This document shows, piece after piece, positions 1-6,365 of a stretch of 14,784 nucleotides of DNA. Positions within the stretch are counted from its first letter, which is position 1. Every line of letters begins with the position of its first letter. The notes below the pieces were generated by a model. It worked only from the letters and a program-made list of their open reading frames with translations. It ran no database searches and was not told the DNA's origin. Both the position numbers and the translations under genes were made by a program. Origin of the DNA: Coriobacteriales bacterium (GTDB lineage Bacteria; Actinomycetota; Coriobacteriia; Coriobacteriales; UBA8131); NCBI GenBank assembly GCA_031268525.1, contig JAIRXA010000123.1, forward strand, positions 1-14,784, read 5' to 3'.

Positions 1-84
1 GCTGATCGCGCTTATCGGCAAAAGGGCGCAGACCAACACCGCGGCCATAAGCAGGGCGAGGGCTGGTCGTATGAGATGTTTCAT
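1..84 (-). CDS. Exported protein, N-terminal fragment only
   Basis: Only the first 28 codons are inside the window; the gene continues past the left edge. The visible peptide starts MKHLIRPALALLMAAVLVCA and continues with a short LLPISAIS stretch. That is a basic n-region followed by an Ala/Leu/Val core, typical of a Sec signal peptide or signal anchor. No cleavage site can be assigned because the mature part is missing. An in-frame ATG at 99 would add MPSGV. Neither start has a good ribosome site: GGAG lies 12 bases before the ATG at 99, and nothing purine-rich precedes the ATG at 84. It lies about 175 bases downstream of the AraC-type gene on the same strand and may be a separate unit or its target. 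Function cannot be stated. Confidence 0.6.
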   Translation of the reverse strand, partial: MKHLIRPALALLMAAVLVCALLPISAIS

Positions 85-137
85 GACACCACTGGGCATG
101 TGCTGCAAAGTCTCCAAGAGCTCGTTTTTATGCCGTA

Positions 138-173
138 GCCAATGATTTTAGCACAAGACAGGCTATTACGACA
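138..173 (-). promoter_or_regulatory. Possible extended -10 promoter for the exported protein
   Basis: On the minus strand the sequence TGCTAAAAT (hexamer TAAAAT at 150-145) matches an extended -10 element, placing a start site near 138 and a leader of roughly 50 bases before the ATG at 84. The -35 region (about 168-173, TGTCGT) is a poor match. This is a weak call from consensus alone, supported by its place in the only gap between the AraC-type gene and the left-edge gene. Confidence 0.25.
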
Positions 174-194
174 GCAAGCGACAGCAGGGGATGC

Positions 195-257
195 TTTACG
201 GTAACTTACGGCAACCTGCGGCAAGCTACGGCAAGCTACGGCGACGCTTTACCGTAA
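195..257. repeat. 10-bp tandem repeats bounded by a 9-bp inverted repeat
   Basis: Five imperfect 10-base units (core ttACGGcAA) run from 195 to 244. They are bracketed by TTACGGTAA at 196-204 and its exact complement TTACCGTAA at 249-257, which begins one base after the stop codon of the AraC-type gene. As RNA from the minus strand the arms could pair across a 44-base loop. There is no T-run after the stem, so a standard intrinsic terminator is not supported. It may be a processing or stability element or simply an expanded repeat. The remainder of the 85-258 gap shows nothing else beyond the weak promoter. Confidence 0.7.
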
Positions 258-258
258 G

Positions 259-1959
259 CTACTCATTCTCTGAGTAATGTCCGCGAAGTCGGCCTGCCGT
301 CGTTCCCTCATGTTTGCGGAAAGCGCGGTTCATGGTCGTCACCGTGCTGAAGCCGACCTGTGTGGCAGCGTCACGCACACTGATGGTCCTGTCGAGCATC
401 AGGCGCTTGGCCTCCTTGACGCGCACATGCTGGATGTAGTCGGCAAGACCGGTTTCCATCAGTCGCTTGAAGGTTCTACTCAGGTATGAGGGGTTGCGCT
501 CAAAGTGGCTTGCGAGCTGGCTGACAGAAAGGTTCGGGTCGCTGTAGTTGCTGGATATATAGTCCACGACATTCATCGTCAGGGCATACCCTGATTGCTG
601 ATGTTTCGCAAACTGCTGATTGTTCAGAATGTCAAAGAGCTCGTTTGCGGTGACCCTGAGCTCGGGTAGCCGTCGTGAGAAAAGTATCTTCTCGCGGAGG
701 ATCGTGTAGTCGGACAGACCGCCACCCACCCAAAGTCTGATCTTGCCAAGCATCGTTATCATCGTGTTCGTGAGGTTGAGCAGACGGAATTGTGCGAGTT
801 CGAATGTGGGGGCACAACGTAGATACTCGCTTTCGAACATATGAGCAAGAATGACACCAGCCTGTGCGAAATCCTCGGAGTCGATGCAGTTCATCAGCTG
901 CATCTCCTGCCGTGCCCAGGCCTGTGAGATGCGGTCCTCCTCCTGAGTCTGTGGCTTGGTCTTCCAGTATTGGGAAACTCGGCTGCTCAGACCGAGAAGA
1001 TTGGAGTACTGAAGCATCTCGATGGCCTCGGAGAAGGACTGCTTCACGCCAGAAAGCCCCTGATAAATACTACCGAGGGCCGCTCGATAGAAGATCCCTG
1101 TCTCCTCGATGACCATGTCCTGCGTCAGCTTGACAATGGAGATCAGGTCGGACGCGGTCTGCTGATCGCTGAGACTCTCGTCGGACAGGGGCAGACACAG
1201 ACAGGCGACCATCCCCTCGATCTCAACCGTATGCCCCTCAAACAGTCCCCGAAACATCTGGGGAAGGGTCTGTTGCAGAAGTTGACTGCTGGAAAAGAGC
1301 GTCTCATCGCTGAGCGTAGCGGCCTGAGGATTCTCATCCAGTCCAAAGACGAGGACCTGCAGGGGGCGACTACCGAAGTCGAGCCTCAGTGAGCGGCACA
1401 TCTCAAAGGCCAGCGGGCCATCCTGTACCCAGCCCTTCATCAGACGGATGATGAGGTTGTCAACGAGAAGTTTCTGCTGGGAACTGAGTTGTGCGGCAAA
1501 GTCGCGGTTCACCTGCAACATGGTGTCCACGGAGGTGGTGATCAGAGTCAACTCGTCGGTTTGTGAGGGAGGAGCACCGCGGGCATCGGTGCGCTTCAGA
1601 GCCTCCGGGCTCTCCTCGGCTGCCTCGGTTGCCTCGGCACCTTCCGTGGTGGAGAGCCGTTCCAGGAGTCGGGCGAAGGTCGTTTGATAATCCTGAATGG
1701 AAAAGAAGAACCAGAACAGTCCGAAGGTCAGAACCAGAATCAGGCATTTGAGGAGTCGGACAAGCAAATCGCGCTCAAAGCCTGCGATCGATCCGCCGCC
1801 ATCGGCAAAGGCGGCACAAGCCTGAACGAATCCCATATATGCAAGCAGAATCAGAGTGATCGAGATGACCAGGGCACCGCTGAAATACCATTTCCAGCGC
1901 GACCGGAAACCCGTAACCGTTTTATTCGACCGCAGATGCGCAAAAGGATTATTCGCCAT
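259..1959 (-). CDS. Membrane-anchored AraC-family transcriptional regulator
   Basis: 566 aa. Two hydrophobic segments (about residues 26-51 and 65-88) form a hairpin with a short external loop of about 14 residues. They are followed by a Glu/Ala-rich linker and a central region whose end (about 290-320, motif AALGSIYQGLSGVKQSFSEA) resembles the degenerate GGDEF-like domain of CdaR/YesN-type regulators. The C-terminal 100 residues (about 460-560) are a two-helix-turn-helix AraC domain, with LSVSQLASHFERNPSYLSRTFKR and ISVRDAATQVGFSTVTTMNRAFRK as the two recognition units. The start ATG follows GGGAGAACCC, and that ribosome site abuts the stop of the 36-aa membrane protein upstream, so the two are co-transcribed. 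By family it should bind DNA as an activator. Its targets are unknown; the neighbouring eut genes are an obvious candidate by position (inference). Unlike E. coli EutR it is membrane-tethered and lacks a large external sensor domain. Confidence 0.9.
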   Translation of the reverse strand: MANNPFAHLRSNKTVTGFRSRWKWYFSGALVISITLILLAYMGFVQACAAFADGGGSIAGFERDLLVRLLKCLILVLTFGLFWFFFSIQDYQTTFARLLERLSTTEGAEATEAAEESPEALKRTDARGAPPSQTDELTLITTSVDTMLQVNRDFAAQLSSQQKLLVDNLIIRLMKGWVQDGPLAFEMCRSLRLDFGSRPLQVLVFGLDENPQAATLSDETLFSSSQLLQQTLPQMFRGLFEGHTVEIEGMVACLCLPLSDESLSDQQTASDLISIVKLTQDMVIEETGIFYRAALGSIYQGLSGVKQSFSEAIEMLQYSNLLGLSSRVSQYWKTKPQTQEEDRISQAWARQEMQLMNCIDSEDFAQAGVILAHMFESEYLRCAPTFELAQFRLLNLTNTMITMLGKIRLWVGGGLSDYTILREKILFSRRLPELRVTANELFDILNNQQFAKHQQSGYALTMNVVDYISSNYSDPNLSVSQLASHFERNPSYLSRTFKRLMETGLADYIQHVRVKEAKRLMLDRTISVRDAATQVGFSTVTTMNRAFRKHEGTTAGRLRGHYSENE

Positions 1960-1968
1960 GGGTTCTCC

Positions 1969-2079
1969 CTAGAGCTTATTGACGAATCGGAACATCTGAT
2001 ATATCCCAATGGCCGTCAATACGAGTGCCAGTAGGATATAAAAGCCGGTGCGGTAAGCCTCTGTGAAGATGAAATCCAA
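1969..2079 (-). CDS. 36-aa single-pass membrane protein upstream of the AraC-type regulator
   Basis: A short frame opens with TTG (read as Met) at 2079, seven bases after a GAGAGG ribosome site, and ends with TAG at 1971-1969. The peptide has a short polar N-terminus (MDFIFTEAYRTG), one hydrophobic helix (FYILLALVLTAIGIYQMF) and a basic end (RFVNKL). This is a classic one-helix small protein with the positive end likely in the cytoplasm. Its stop is followed directly by the ribosome site of the AraC-type gene, giving only nine bases between the two genes. An upstream in-frame TTG (twelve codons earlier) is possible but has no ribosome site. No family is recognised. It may be a partner or modulator of the adjacent two-helix membrane regulator (inference). 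Confidence 0.62.
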   Translation of the reverse strand: MDFIFTEAYRTGFYILLALVLTAIGIYQMFRFVNKL

Positions 2080-2135
2080 GGTAGTACCTCTCTGCTGGTC
2101 TTTGCGCAACGGCGCTCAGTACCCAATCACTCTGC

Positions 2136-3617
2136 CTACGGTATCGTCCTGGCGCCTGCGCCGCCTCTCGCTTCGCCGTTCGCCGCGCCCCTCGCCCTGC
2201 TCCCTGCCTCGCCTCTTGTCCTGCTTCTCGTGTTGCTTTTCGTGTTGGTTCCGGTCAATACGTCTTCGGCGACACCGATCTGCTGCAGCCGCTCAAATCC
2301 AAAAGCGGTGAGCGCATAGCGAGACAGGAGCTTGCCTTCAGAAAAGTGGCTGCCATCGTCAACGTCTTCATCCATTGGCGTAAGCAGGCCAGCCGCCGCC
2401 GCTTCTATCGTGAAGACGCGTATCTGCTTGCGTTGGCGGCTCTGTCGCCTCTTGCCTGTGTTGGTCGTAAGCAGATCGGCTACCTCAAAATCCCAACATT
2501 CCCCCGCTTCGGCGATGGTGAGCAGGGTTTGAGTCTTAAGGGTCAAGGCCTTGTTTCGTCGTCGTTTGAGGCCGTGGGTTCGTGCCGTCAGGTCCACATC
2601 CCGGAGTACCTGCAATTGAGCCGACTGCCCATAAAAGACGATGAAGACGCCGATCGCCATGCAGACACAGGCAGTGACCTCAAGAACCGAGGGCTGCGAA
2701 GCCACCAGAATCAGCGAGATGCCCACGGTTACGAAACCCGAAATGTCACTTACGGCCAGTCCTCGGCACACACCGCAAAACATGAAGCTCTTATACCAGG
2801 CGAGATAGTTGATGGTCAGGCTGATCGCGACGGTGAAGAACAGCAAGGCCGACTGAGGTATGACGATGACCGCCTGCACCGAGGCGAGCAAGGGCAGGTC
2901 GGGTTTGAAGATCGTGACGCATATGGCGATGACGATCCAGATCAGGGCCTCGTAGGTGAAGCGGAGCGAGAGCCCGACGCCGGAGTCGGTAACGTCCATC
3001 GCTCGAGTGGCGACAACTCCCTCGATCGCCCAGCCGATGCCGACGAGAATACCGAGGAGTAGGATCAGTAGGCGACTTCCCTGGTCGAGGGGAAGGCTTG
3101 GAAGATAGAGAATGACGCAGCCCAGAAGGATGATGACAAGTCCAATCCAACAGGCGGTCGTGACTTTTTCCCGATACCAGATGCGGGCGATGAAGGTTCC
3201 GACGACGGGATAGAACATGGTCATGGCCACGGCGAAGGTCGCGTCGAGCATATTGGCCGCAACGTAACTCAGCCATACGGCGCAGCCTCCGAAGAGTGTT
3301 GCGGCAAGATAGGTCAGGCTCTCCGGTCGAAAACTGGTCAGAAGTCTGAACCACTCCCGCAGCTGCCCATTGACGGCGACCCAGATGATGCTGATGGTGG
3401 CCATCGTCACCGAAAGGACGAGGACCATGACCGTACCGGAAAAGAAGGGATTACCCTGAAGCAGGAGCGCCTGATTAAAGCTGCTGGAATGAGCGAGCAG
3501 GCTCATCCCGGAATAGCCAAAACCCCACAGCAGAGCGCACCACAAGGCGAAGCGAAAGCCCCAGTTGTAGCGGATATTGTCATGTCGGGCTCGCAGTACA
3601 CTCGTGGATGCCTGCAC
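2136..3617 (-). CDS. DMT/EamA-type transporter with C-terminal winged-helix-like domain and Arg-rich tail
   Basis: 493 aa from a GTG start at 3617, chosen because AGGAGG lies ten bases upstream. The longer open frame to 3815 overlaps the DUF2284 gene and reads as Arg/Pro-rich noise. Residues about 20-332 contain around ten hydrophobic helices in two EamA-like halves, as in the drug/metabolite transporter superfamily. After the last helix (ending near 332) comes a soluble domain (about 356-452) with a helix (TQTLLTIAEAG), a second basic helix (RKQIRVFTIEAAAAGLL) and a strand-helix YALTAFGFERLQQ. That end resembles the Y-x-LT-x-x-G-x-x-x-L wing of PadR-like winged helices. The last 40 residues are Arg/Gly/Ala-rich. 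EamA proteins are usually about 300 aa, so the extra 150 residues are unusual. Substrate unknown. It lies 53 bases after the DUF2284 gene, probably in the same transcript. Confidence 0.82.
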   Translation of the reverse strand: MQASTSVLRARHDNIRYNWGFRFALWCALLWGFGYSGMSLLAHSSSFNQALLLQGNPFFSGTVMVLVLSVTMATISIIWVAVNGQLREWFRLLTSFRPESLTYLAATLFGGCAVWLSYVAANMLDATFAVAMTMFYPVVGTFIARIWYREKVTTACWIGLVIILLGCVILYLPSLPLDQGSRLLILLLGILVGIGWAIEGVVATRAMDVTDSGVGLSLRFTYEALIWIVIAICVTIFKPDLPLLASVQAVIVIPQSALLFFTVAISLTINYLAWYKSFMFCGVCRGLAVSDISGFVTVGISLILVASQPSVLEVTACVCMAIGVFIVFYGQSAQLQVLRDVDLTARTHGLKRRRNKALTLKTQTLLTIAEAGECWDFEVADLLTTNTGKRRQSRQRKQIRVFTIEAAAAGLLTPMDEDVDDGSHFSEGKLLSRYALTAFGFERLQQIGVAEDVLTGTNTKSNTRSRTRGEAGSRARGAANGEARGGAGARTIP

Positions 3618-3670
3618 TCTGTGAGAACCTCCTCCCTCATAGATTCCCGGGCGCCTCTTTGAGAAGAGTG

Positions 3671-4219
3671 TCAGGGGAACAACACGCAGCTGACCAAGCC
3701 CATCAGGCGGTCGTCCGCGTGGTACTGATAGCACATGCCTGACGCCTCGCAGACTTCTCCAATGAACAGCCCGTAGGCCTCCATGGCCGATACCCGCCGA
3801 TCGGGGTGTCGGCACGGGTCATCGGGGCAGGTGCAGCGCCTGCATATCCTGCATTCTCCCGACCCCATCGGCAGAATAGCCCCATAGATGCCTCGCATCG
3901 ACTGCGCGAAGAGGTAGAAGCGCCGATTATGTATGTTGCGCAGTACCTCGATCGCCTGGAGATCATTTTCATAGATGAGTTTATCACGTGTCTGCACGAG
4001 AATGCCCGTAGAGTAGCCGGTGACGCGGCGAGCCATGTCGCTGGGCCTTGGACAGGAAGGCGGGCAACTCCAATTATGTGCGTACTTTCCACAGAGGTTC
4101 TGTTCGCACAGTTCCCGGGTTTCGGGGTGGAAGATAAGTGCGCGCATATCCAGCGGGCGAACGTCCGTGAAGCCCGCGTCGCGAGCCGCCTGTTCGATCT
4201 GTGCGAGGCGAGCCTTCAT
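3671..4219 (-). CDS. DUF2284-type cysteine-rich metal-binding protein
   Basis: 182 aa with twelve cysteines. The first cluster (Cys38, 43, 52, 56 in ELCEQNLCGKYAHNWSCPPS) matches the CGxYxxxWxCPP signature of the DUF2284 predicted metal-binding family. The second cluster is dense (Cys123, 126, 129, 131, 136 in GECRICRRCTCPDDPC), with further Cys157 and Cys163. A metal or iron-sulphur cluster is expected from these clusters but not shown. Its ATG overlaps the permease stop by one base (TGATG), which implies translational coupling. No hydrophobic segment is seen, so it should be cytoplasmic. Members of this family have no firmly established biochemical role that I can name. Its place at the end of a B12-dependent operon makes a redox or corrinoid role possible (inference). 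Confidence 0.85.
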   Translation of the reverse strand: MKARLAQIEQAARDAGFTDVRPLDMRALIFHPETRELCEQNLCGKYAHNWSCPPSCPRPSDMARRVTGYSTGILVQTRDKLIYENDLQAIEVLRNIHNRRFYLFAQSMRGIYGAILPMGSGECRICRRCTCPDDPCRHPDRRVSAMEAYGLFIGEVCEASGMCYQYHADDRLMGLVSCVLFP

Positions 4220-5895
4220 CAGCCGTCTTTCGTCTTTACCGCCGGGCTGTCCGTCTTGAGGGATGAGATGTTAAGCGAGGAGACGTTGAGTGATGAGACG
4301 AGTATCTCCAGCTGTCCCAGTCGTTCGGCCATCGCCGTCGTATCGGCACTAACGGCGGCTAAGCTGTGGAATGATTCCAGCTCTCTGAGCCGTCGTTCGG
4401 TTCTTGCCAGATGGCTTTCCATTGCGGCATAAAACCACAGAGGCGCAAAGACCAGCAACACGATGATACCGAAAATTGCCGCCGCCACGCCATAATCGTT
4501 ATGCTCGATGGTGAACAGCCCAACCAGATAGAAGGGAATGTTGATGAAGGCGAAGACAATCGCGACTTTCCACCACCATTTGGGCGCGCTGACCTTTTTA
4601 CCCAGAGCACGCTTTGCCTTCACGTAAGCAAAGAGCGTGATGCCGTTGGCAAAGACGTAACCGGTTGCAGAAGCGGCCAGGATGATGGTTGGCGTGCCAA
4701 GCAGTATGAGGAGCATGTTGAGAATTGCCACCGAAATCAGGGCGATATGCGGTTGTCCGTGCTTGTTGGTTCGCGCAAAGGTGGAGGGCAGGTTGCCCTG
4801 CTGGGCCATCGATTCCATCGCTCGGGCGCTACCGAGCAGGCCGGTCTGGATGACCAGGATCATCGAGGCGATGAGCATGACGATCGCGATCGCCGCGCCG
4901 ATTGGTCCGAAGGTCATGGTGGCCAAAGGCAGCATCGGCGAATAGGGGTTCGTCAGGATACCCTCAACGCCAAGCGTACCCGTACAGGCCAGCTGTACGA
5001 GGACAAAGGTAATGATGCAGACAAAACCGCAGGAAAACAGTGCCTTGCGCACGTCTTTGCGGGGGTTTTTGTAGTCAGGGGCATAGATTGCGGCGGTTTC
5101 CCAGGCGCAGGCACTCCACTGTGCCATCGCCATGATGCCCACGAGGAAGAGAATATGGGTGAAGTCCCAGGTCCAGCCTGAGGGAAAGAGGCTTGCCGTG
5201 ACATTGGACATCTGGAAGGCGCCCGTGAAGAAGGGGACAATCGCGAGCACGACCAGAGGGATGAGTGCGACGACGGCAAGTACCGTACCTGCGGTTGCAC
5301 CGCCGCTGACACCTTTCCAGTTGACGGCGATGAGTGCCGTGAAGATCAGAGCGCCGCAGACGAGGGAGAGAATTACCTCGGGTATTCCCGCGAAGGCAGG
5401 CACCAGATTATGCAGGTAGTTGCCGATCAACAGGGCAAAGATCGCCAGTACCGGGTTCCAGGCAAACCAGTAGCCCCAAGCAGAGAATCCGCCGATAAAG
5501 CGATTCGTGTCATAGGTCTCTGAGTCTTTGCCACGAAAGACCGACTGCACAAATCCCGGTAGTCCGCGCGCTTTGGGATACATCAGCGCGAACTCACCAT
5601 AGGCGGTATTCTGCAAGAAGCCCTGAATGACCGACATCAGCCAGATGATGATGGCGAACGCGCCAACATAGCCATCAAAGTAGCCGATATTGGGCAGAAT
5701 GAGCATCGGCACACCGAGTGCGATGACAAAGCCTTGTCGCCAGCTGATCTTGCCCGCACTGCTCGCGGCGCCAGCAGTGCTCGCGGCGCCAGCAGTGCTG
5801 GCGGCGCCAGCAGTGCCGACGGCGCCAGCAGTGCCGACGGCGCCAGCAGTGCCAACAGTCCCCGTACCTGCGGTTTCCTTATTCGCAGATTGCAT
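4219..5895 (-). CDS. APC-superfamily amino acid/amine permease, candidate ethanolamine importer
   Basis: 558 aa from the ATG at 5895, which follows a GGGGG run by four bases. The longer frame to 5997 would overlap the preceding gene. Residues 8-48 are a Gly/Ala/Thr/Ser/Val low-complexity stretch made by an 18-bp DNA repeat. From about 54 to 490 there are about twelve hydrophobic helices, with GFVIALGVPMLILPNIGYFD at helix 1 (APC unwound-helix region), FSAWGYWFAWNP, QWSACAWETAAIYAPDYKNP and LLGSARAMESMAQQGNLP, all typical of APC transporters. The last 70 residues are cytoplasmic, with a short charged helix (ESHLARTERRLRELES) and a SSLN/SSLK repeat. No EutH is visible in the window, so this may bring in ethanolamine as the Eat permeases of this superfamily do. 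Substrate is not provable from sequence. A polyamine or amino acid is the alternative. Confidence 0.88.
   Translation of the reverse strand: MQSANKETAGTGTVGTAGAVGTAGAVGTAGAASTAGAASTAGAASSAGKISWRQGFVIALGVPMLILPNIGYFDGYVGAFAIIIWLMSVIQGFLQNTAYGEFALMYPKARGLPGFVQSVFRGKDSETYDTNRFIGGFSAWGYWFAWNPVLAIFALLIGNYLHNLVPAFAGIPEVILSLVCGALIFTALIAVNWKGVSGGATAGTVLAVVALIPLVVLAIVPFFTGAFQMSNVTASLFPSGWTWDFTHILFLVGIMAMAQWSACAWETAAIYAPDYKNPRKDVRKALFSCGFVCIITFVLVQLACTGTLGVEGILTNPYSPMLPLATMTFGPIGAAIAIVMLIASMILVIQTGLLGSARAMESMAQQGNLPSTFARTNKHGQPHIALISVAILNMLLILLGTPTIILAASATGYVFANGITLFAYVKAKRALGKKVSAPKWWWKVAIVFAFINIPFYLVGLFTIEHNDYGVAAAIFGIIVLLVFAPLWFYAAMESHLARTERRLRELESFHSLAAVSADTTAMAERLGQLEILVSSLNVSSLNISSLKTDSPAVKTKDG
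5767..5856. repeat. 18-bp tandem repeat, five units, inside the permease gene
   Basis: The core GGCGCCAGCAGTGC begins at 5767, 5785, 5803, 5821 and 5839, exactly 18 bases apart. Only the last four bases of each unit vary. On the coding strand each unit adds six residues (AGAAST or AGAVGT type), giving the flexible N-terminal tail of the permease before the first membrane helix. The length keeps frame whatever the copy number, so the tail could vary between strains by slippage without inactivating the gene. Confidence 0.95.
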
Positions 5896-5930
5896 CTTAC
5901 CCCCAAGTGTCAAGCGCAGTGTTGAGCGCT

Positions 5931-6251
5931 CTATTCGTATTCGACAGAAATGCCACGTTCCTTGAGTGTATCCTTCGCCAGGGGCGTGATGACGCATCCC
6001 TTGGGGAAGCGCACCTTCGACCTCGGTGCGATGTTTGCGACTTTATCCTGTGTGATAACGAGCCTACGAGCCGTGGTCGTCGCGCCACAGGCTGCGGGCT
6101 TGCCGACAGCCGTGGCCGCGGGCTTGCCAAGGGCTGTAGCTGCGGAAACCGCATCAGAGTTTTGGGCCACCCCGGCCTTGCCTGCCTGCTCCTGACGGAT
6201 CTTTTCCAGCAGTCTGCGTACGACCTCGTCGGTCAGTCTGTCTATATCCAT
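5931..6251 (-). CDS. 106-aa predicted microcompartment-lumen protein: encapsulation peptide plus EutT/EutQ-like N-terminal module
   Basis: The start ATG follows AAAGGAGG. Residues 1-21 (MDIDRLTDEVVRRLLEKIRQ) form an amphipathic helix of the kind that targets cargo to microcompartments. Residues 22-60 are an Ala/Gly/Thr/Lys linker with a repeated GKPAAT/GKPAAC motif. Residues 62-106 (VITQDKVANIAP, then VRFPKGCVITPLAKDTLKER) resemble the first 50 residues of the neighbouring EutT (LITEDAIKKI, then LHLPAEVMLTPSARAVVIDR) and the N-terminus of EutQ. Shared features are a hydrophobic-T-x-D opening and a Pro-x-x-hydrophobic-TP-x-A-R/K core. No catalytic domain follows. It lies 98 bases after pduL and 35 before the permease. 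A scaffold, adaptor or cofactor-handling role inside the compartment is possible; no named family is claimed. Confidence 0.8.
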   Translation of the reverse strand: MDIDRLTDEVVRRLLEKIRQEQAGKAGVAQNSDAVSAATALGKPAATAVGKPAACGATTTARRLVITQDKVANIAPRSKVRFPKGCVITPLAKDTLKERGISVEYE

Positions 6252-6263
6252 GCGAGTCCTCCT

Positions 6264-6365
6264 TTCATGTGCGAACAGCGTTCACGTGCGAACAACTTTC
6301 ATGTGCGAACAACGCTTACGTGCGAACAACTTTCATGTACGAATAACGCTTACGTGCGAATACAT
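6264..6365. repeat. 17-bp tandem repeat, six units, between pduL and the 106-aa gene
   Basis: Six 17-base units start at 6264, 6281, 6298, 6315, 6332 and 6349. They alternate in type: TTCATGTGCGAACAACG then YTYACGTGCGAACAACT, so the higher-order period is 34 bases. Units 1-5 fill most of the 98-base gap, and unit 6 supplies the last codons and stop of pduL (stop at 6352-6350). On the minus strand the motif reads GTTCGCACGTGAA, with a CACGTG palindrome in unit 2 and near matches in the others. There are no spacers of unique sequence, so it is not a CRISPR array. Confidence 0.92.

Noticed and set aside
2346..3062. 238-aa plus-strand open frame
   Set aside because: Antisense to the DMT transporter, highly charged composition without domains, no ribosome site; a shadow frame.
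3618..3815. 66-residue N-terminal extension of the DMT transporter
   Set aside because: Overlaps the DUF2284 gene, reads as Arg/Pro-rich noise, and a good ribosome site precedes the GTG at 3617.
4411..5181. 256-aa plus-strand open frame
   Set aside because: Antisense to the APC permease; Asp/Arg/Gly/His-rich composition mirrors membrane-helix codons and shows no domain.
5896..5997. 34-residue N-terminal extension of the APC permease
   Set aside because: Overlaps the end of the 106-aa gene and ends at an ATG with a ribosome site at 5895.
6264..6365. CRISPR-like array
   Set aside because: Units of 17 bases are directly adjacent with no unique spacers and no cas genes nearby.
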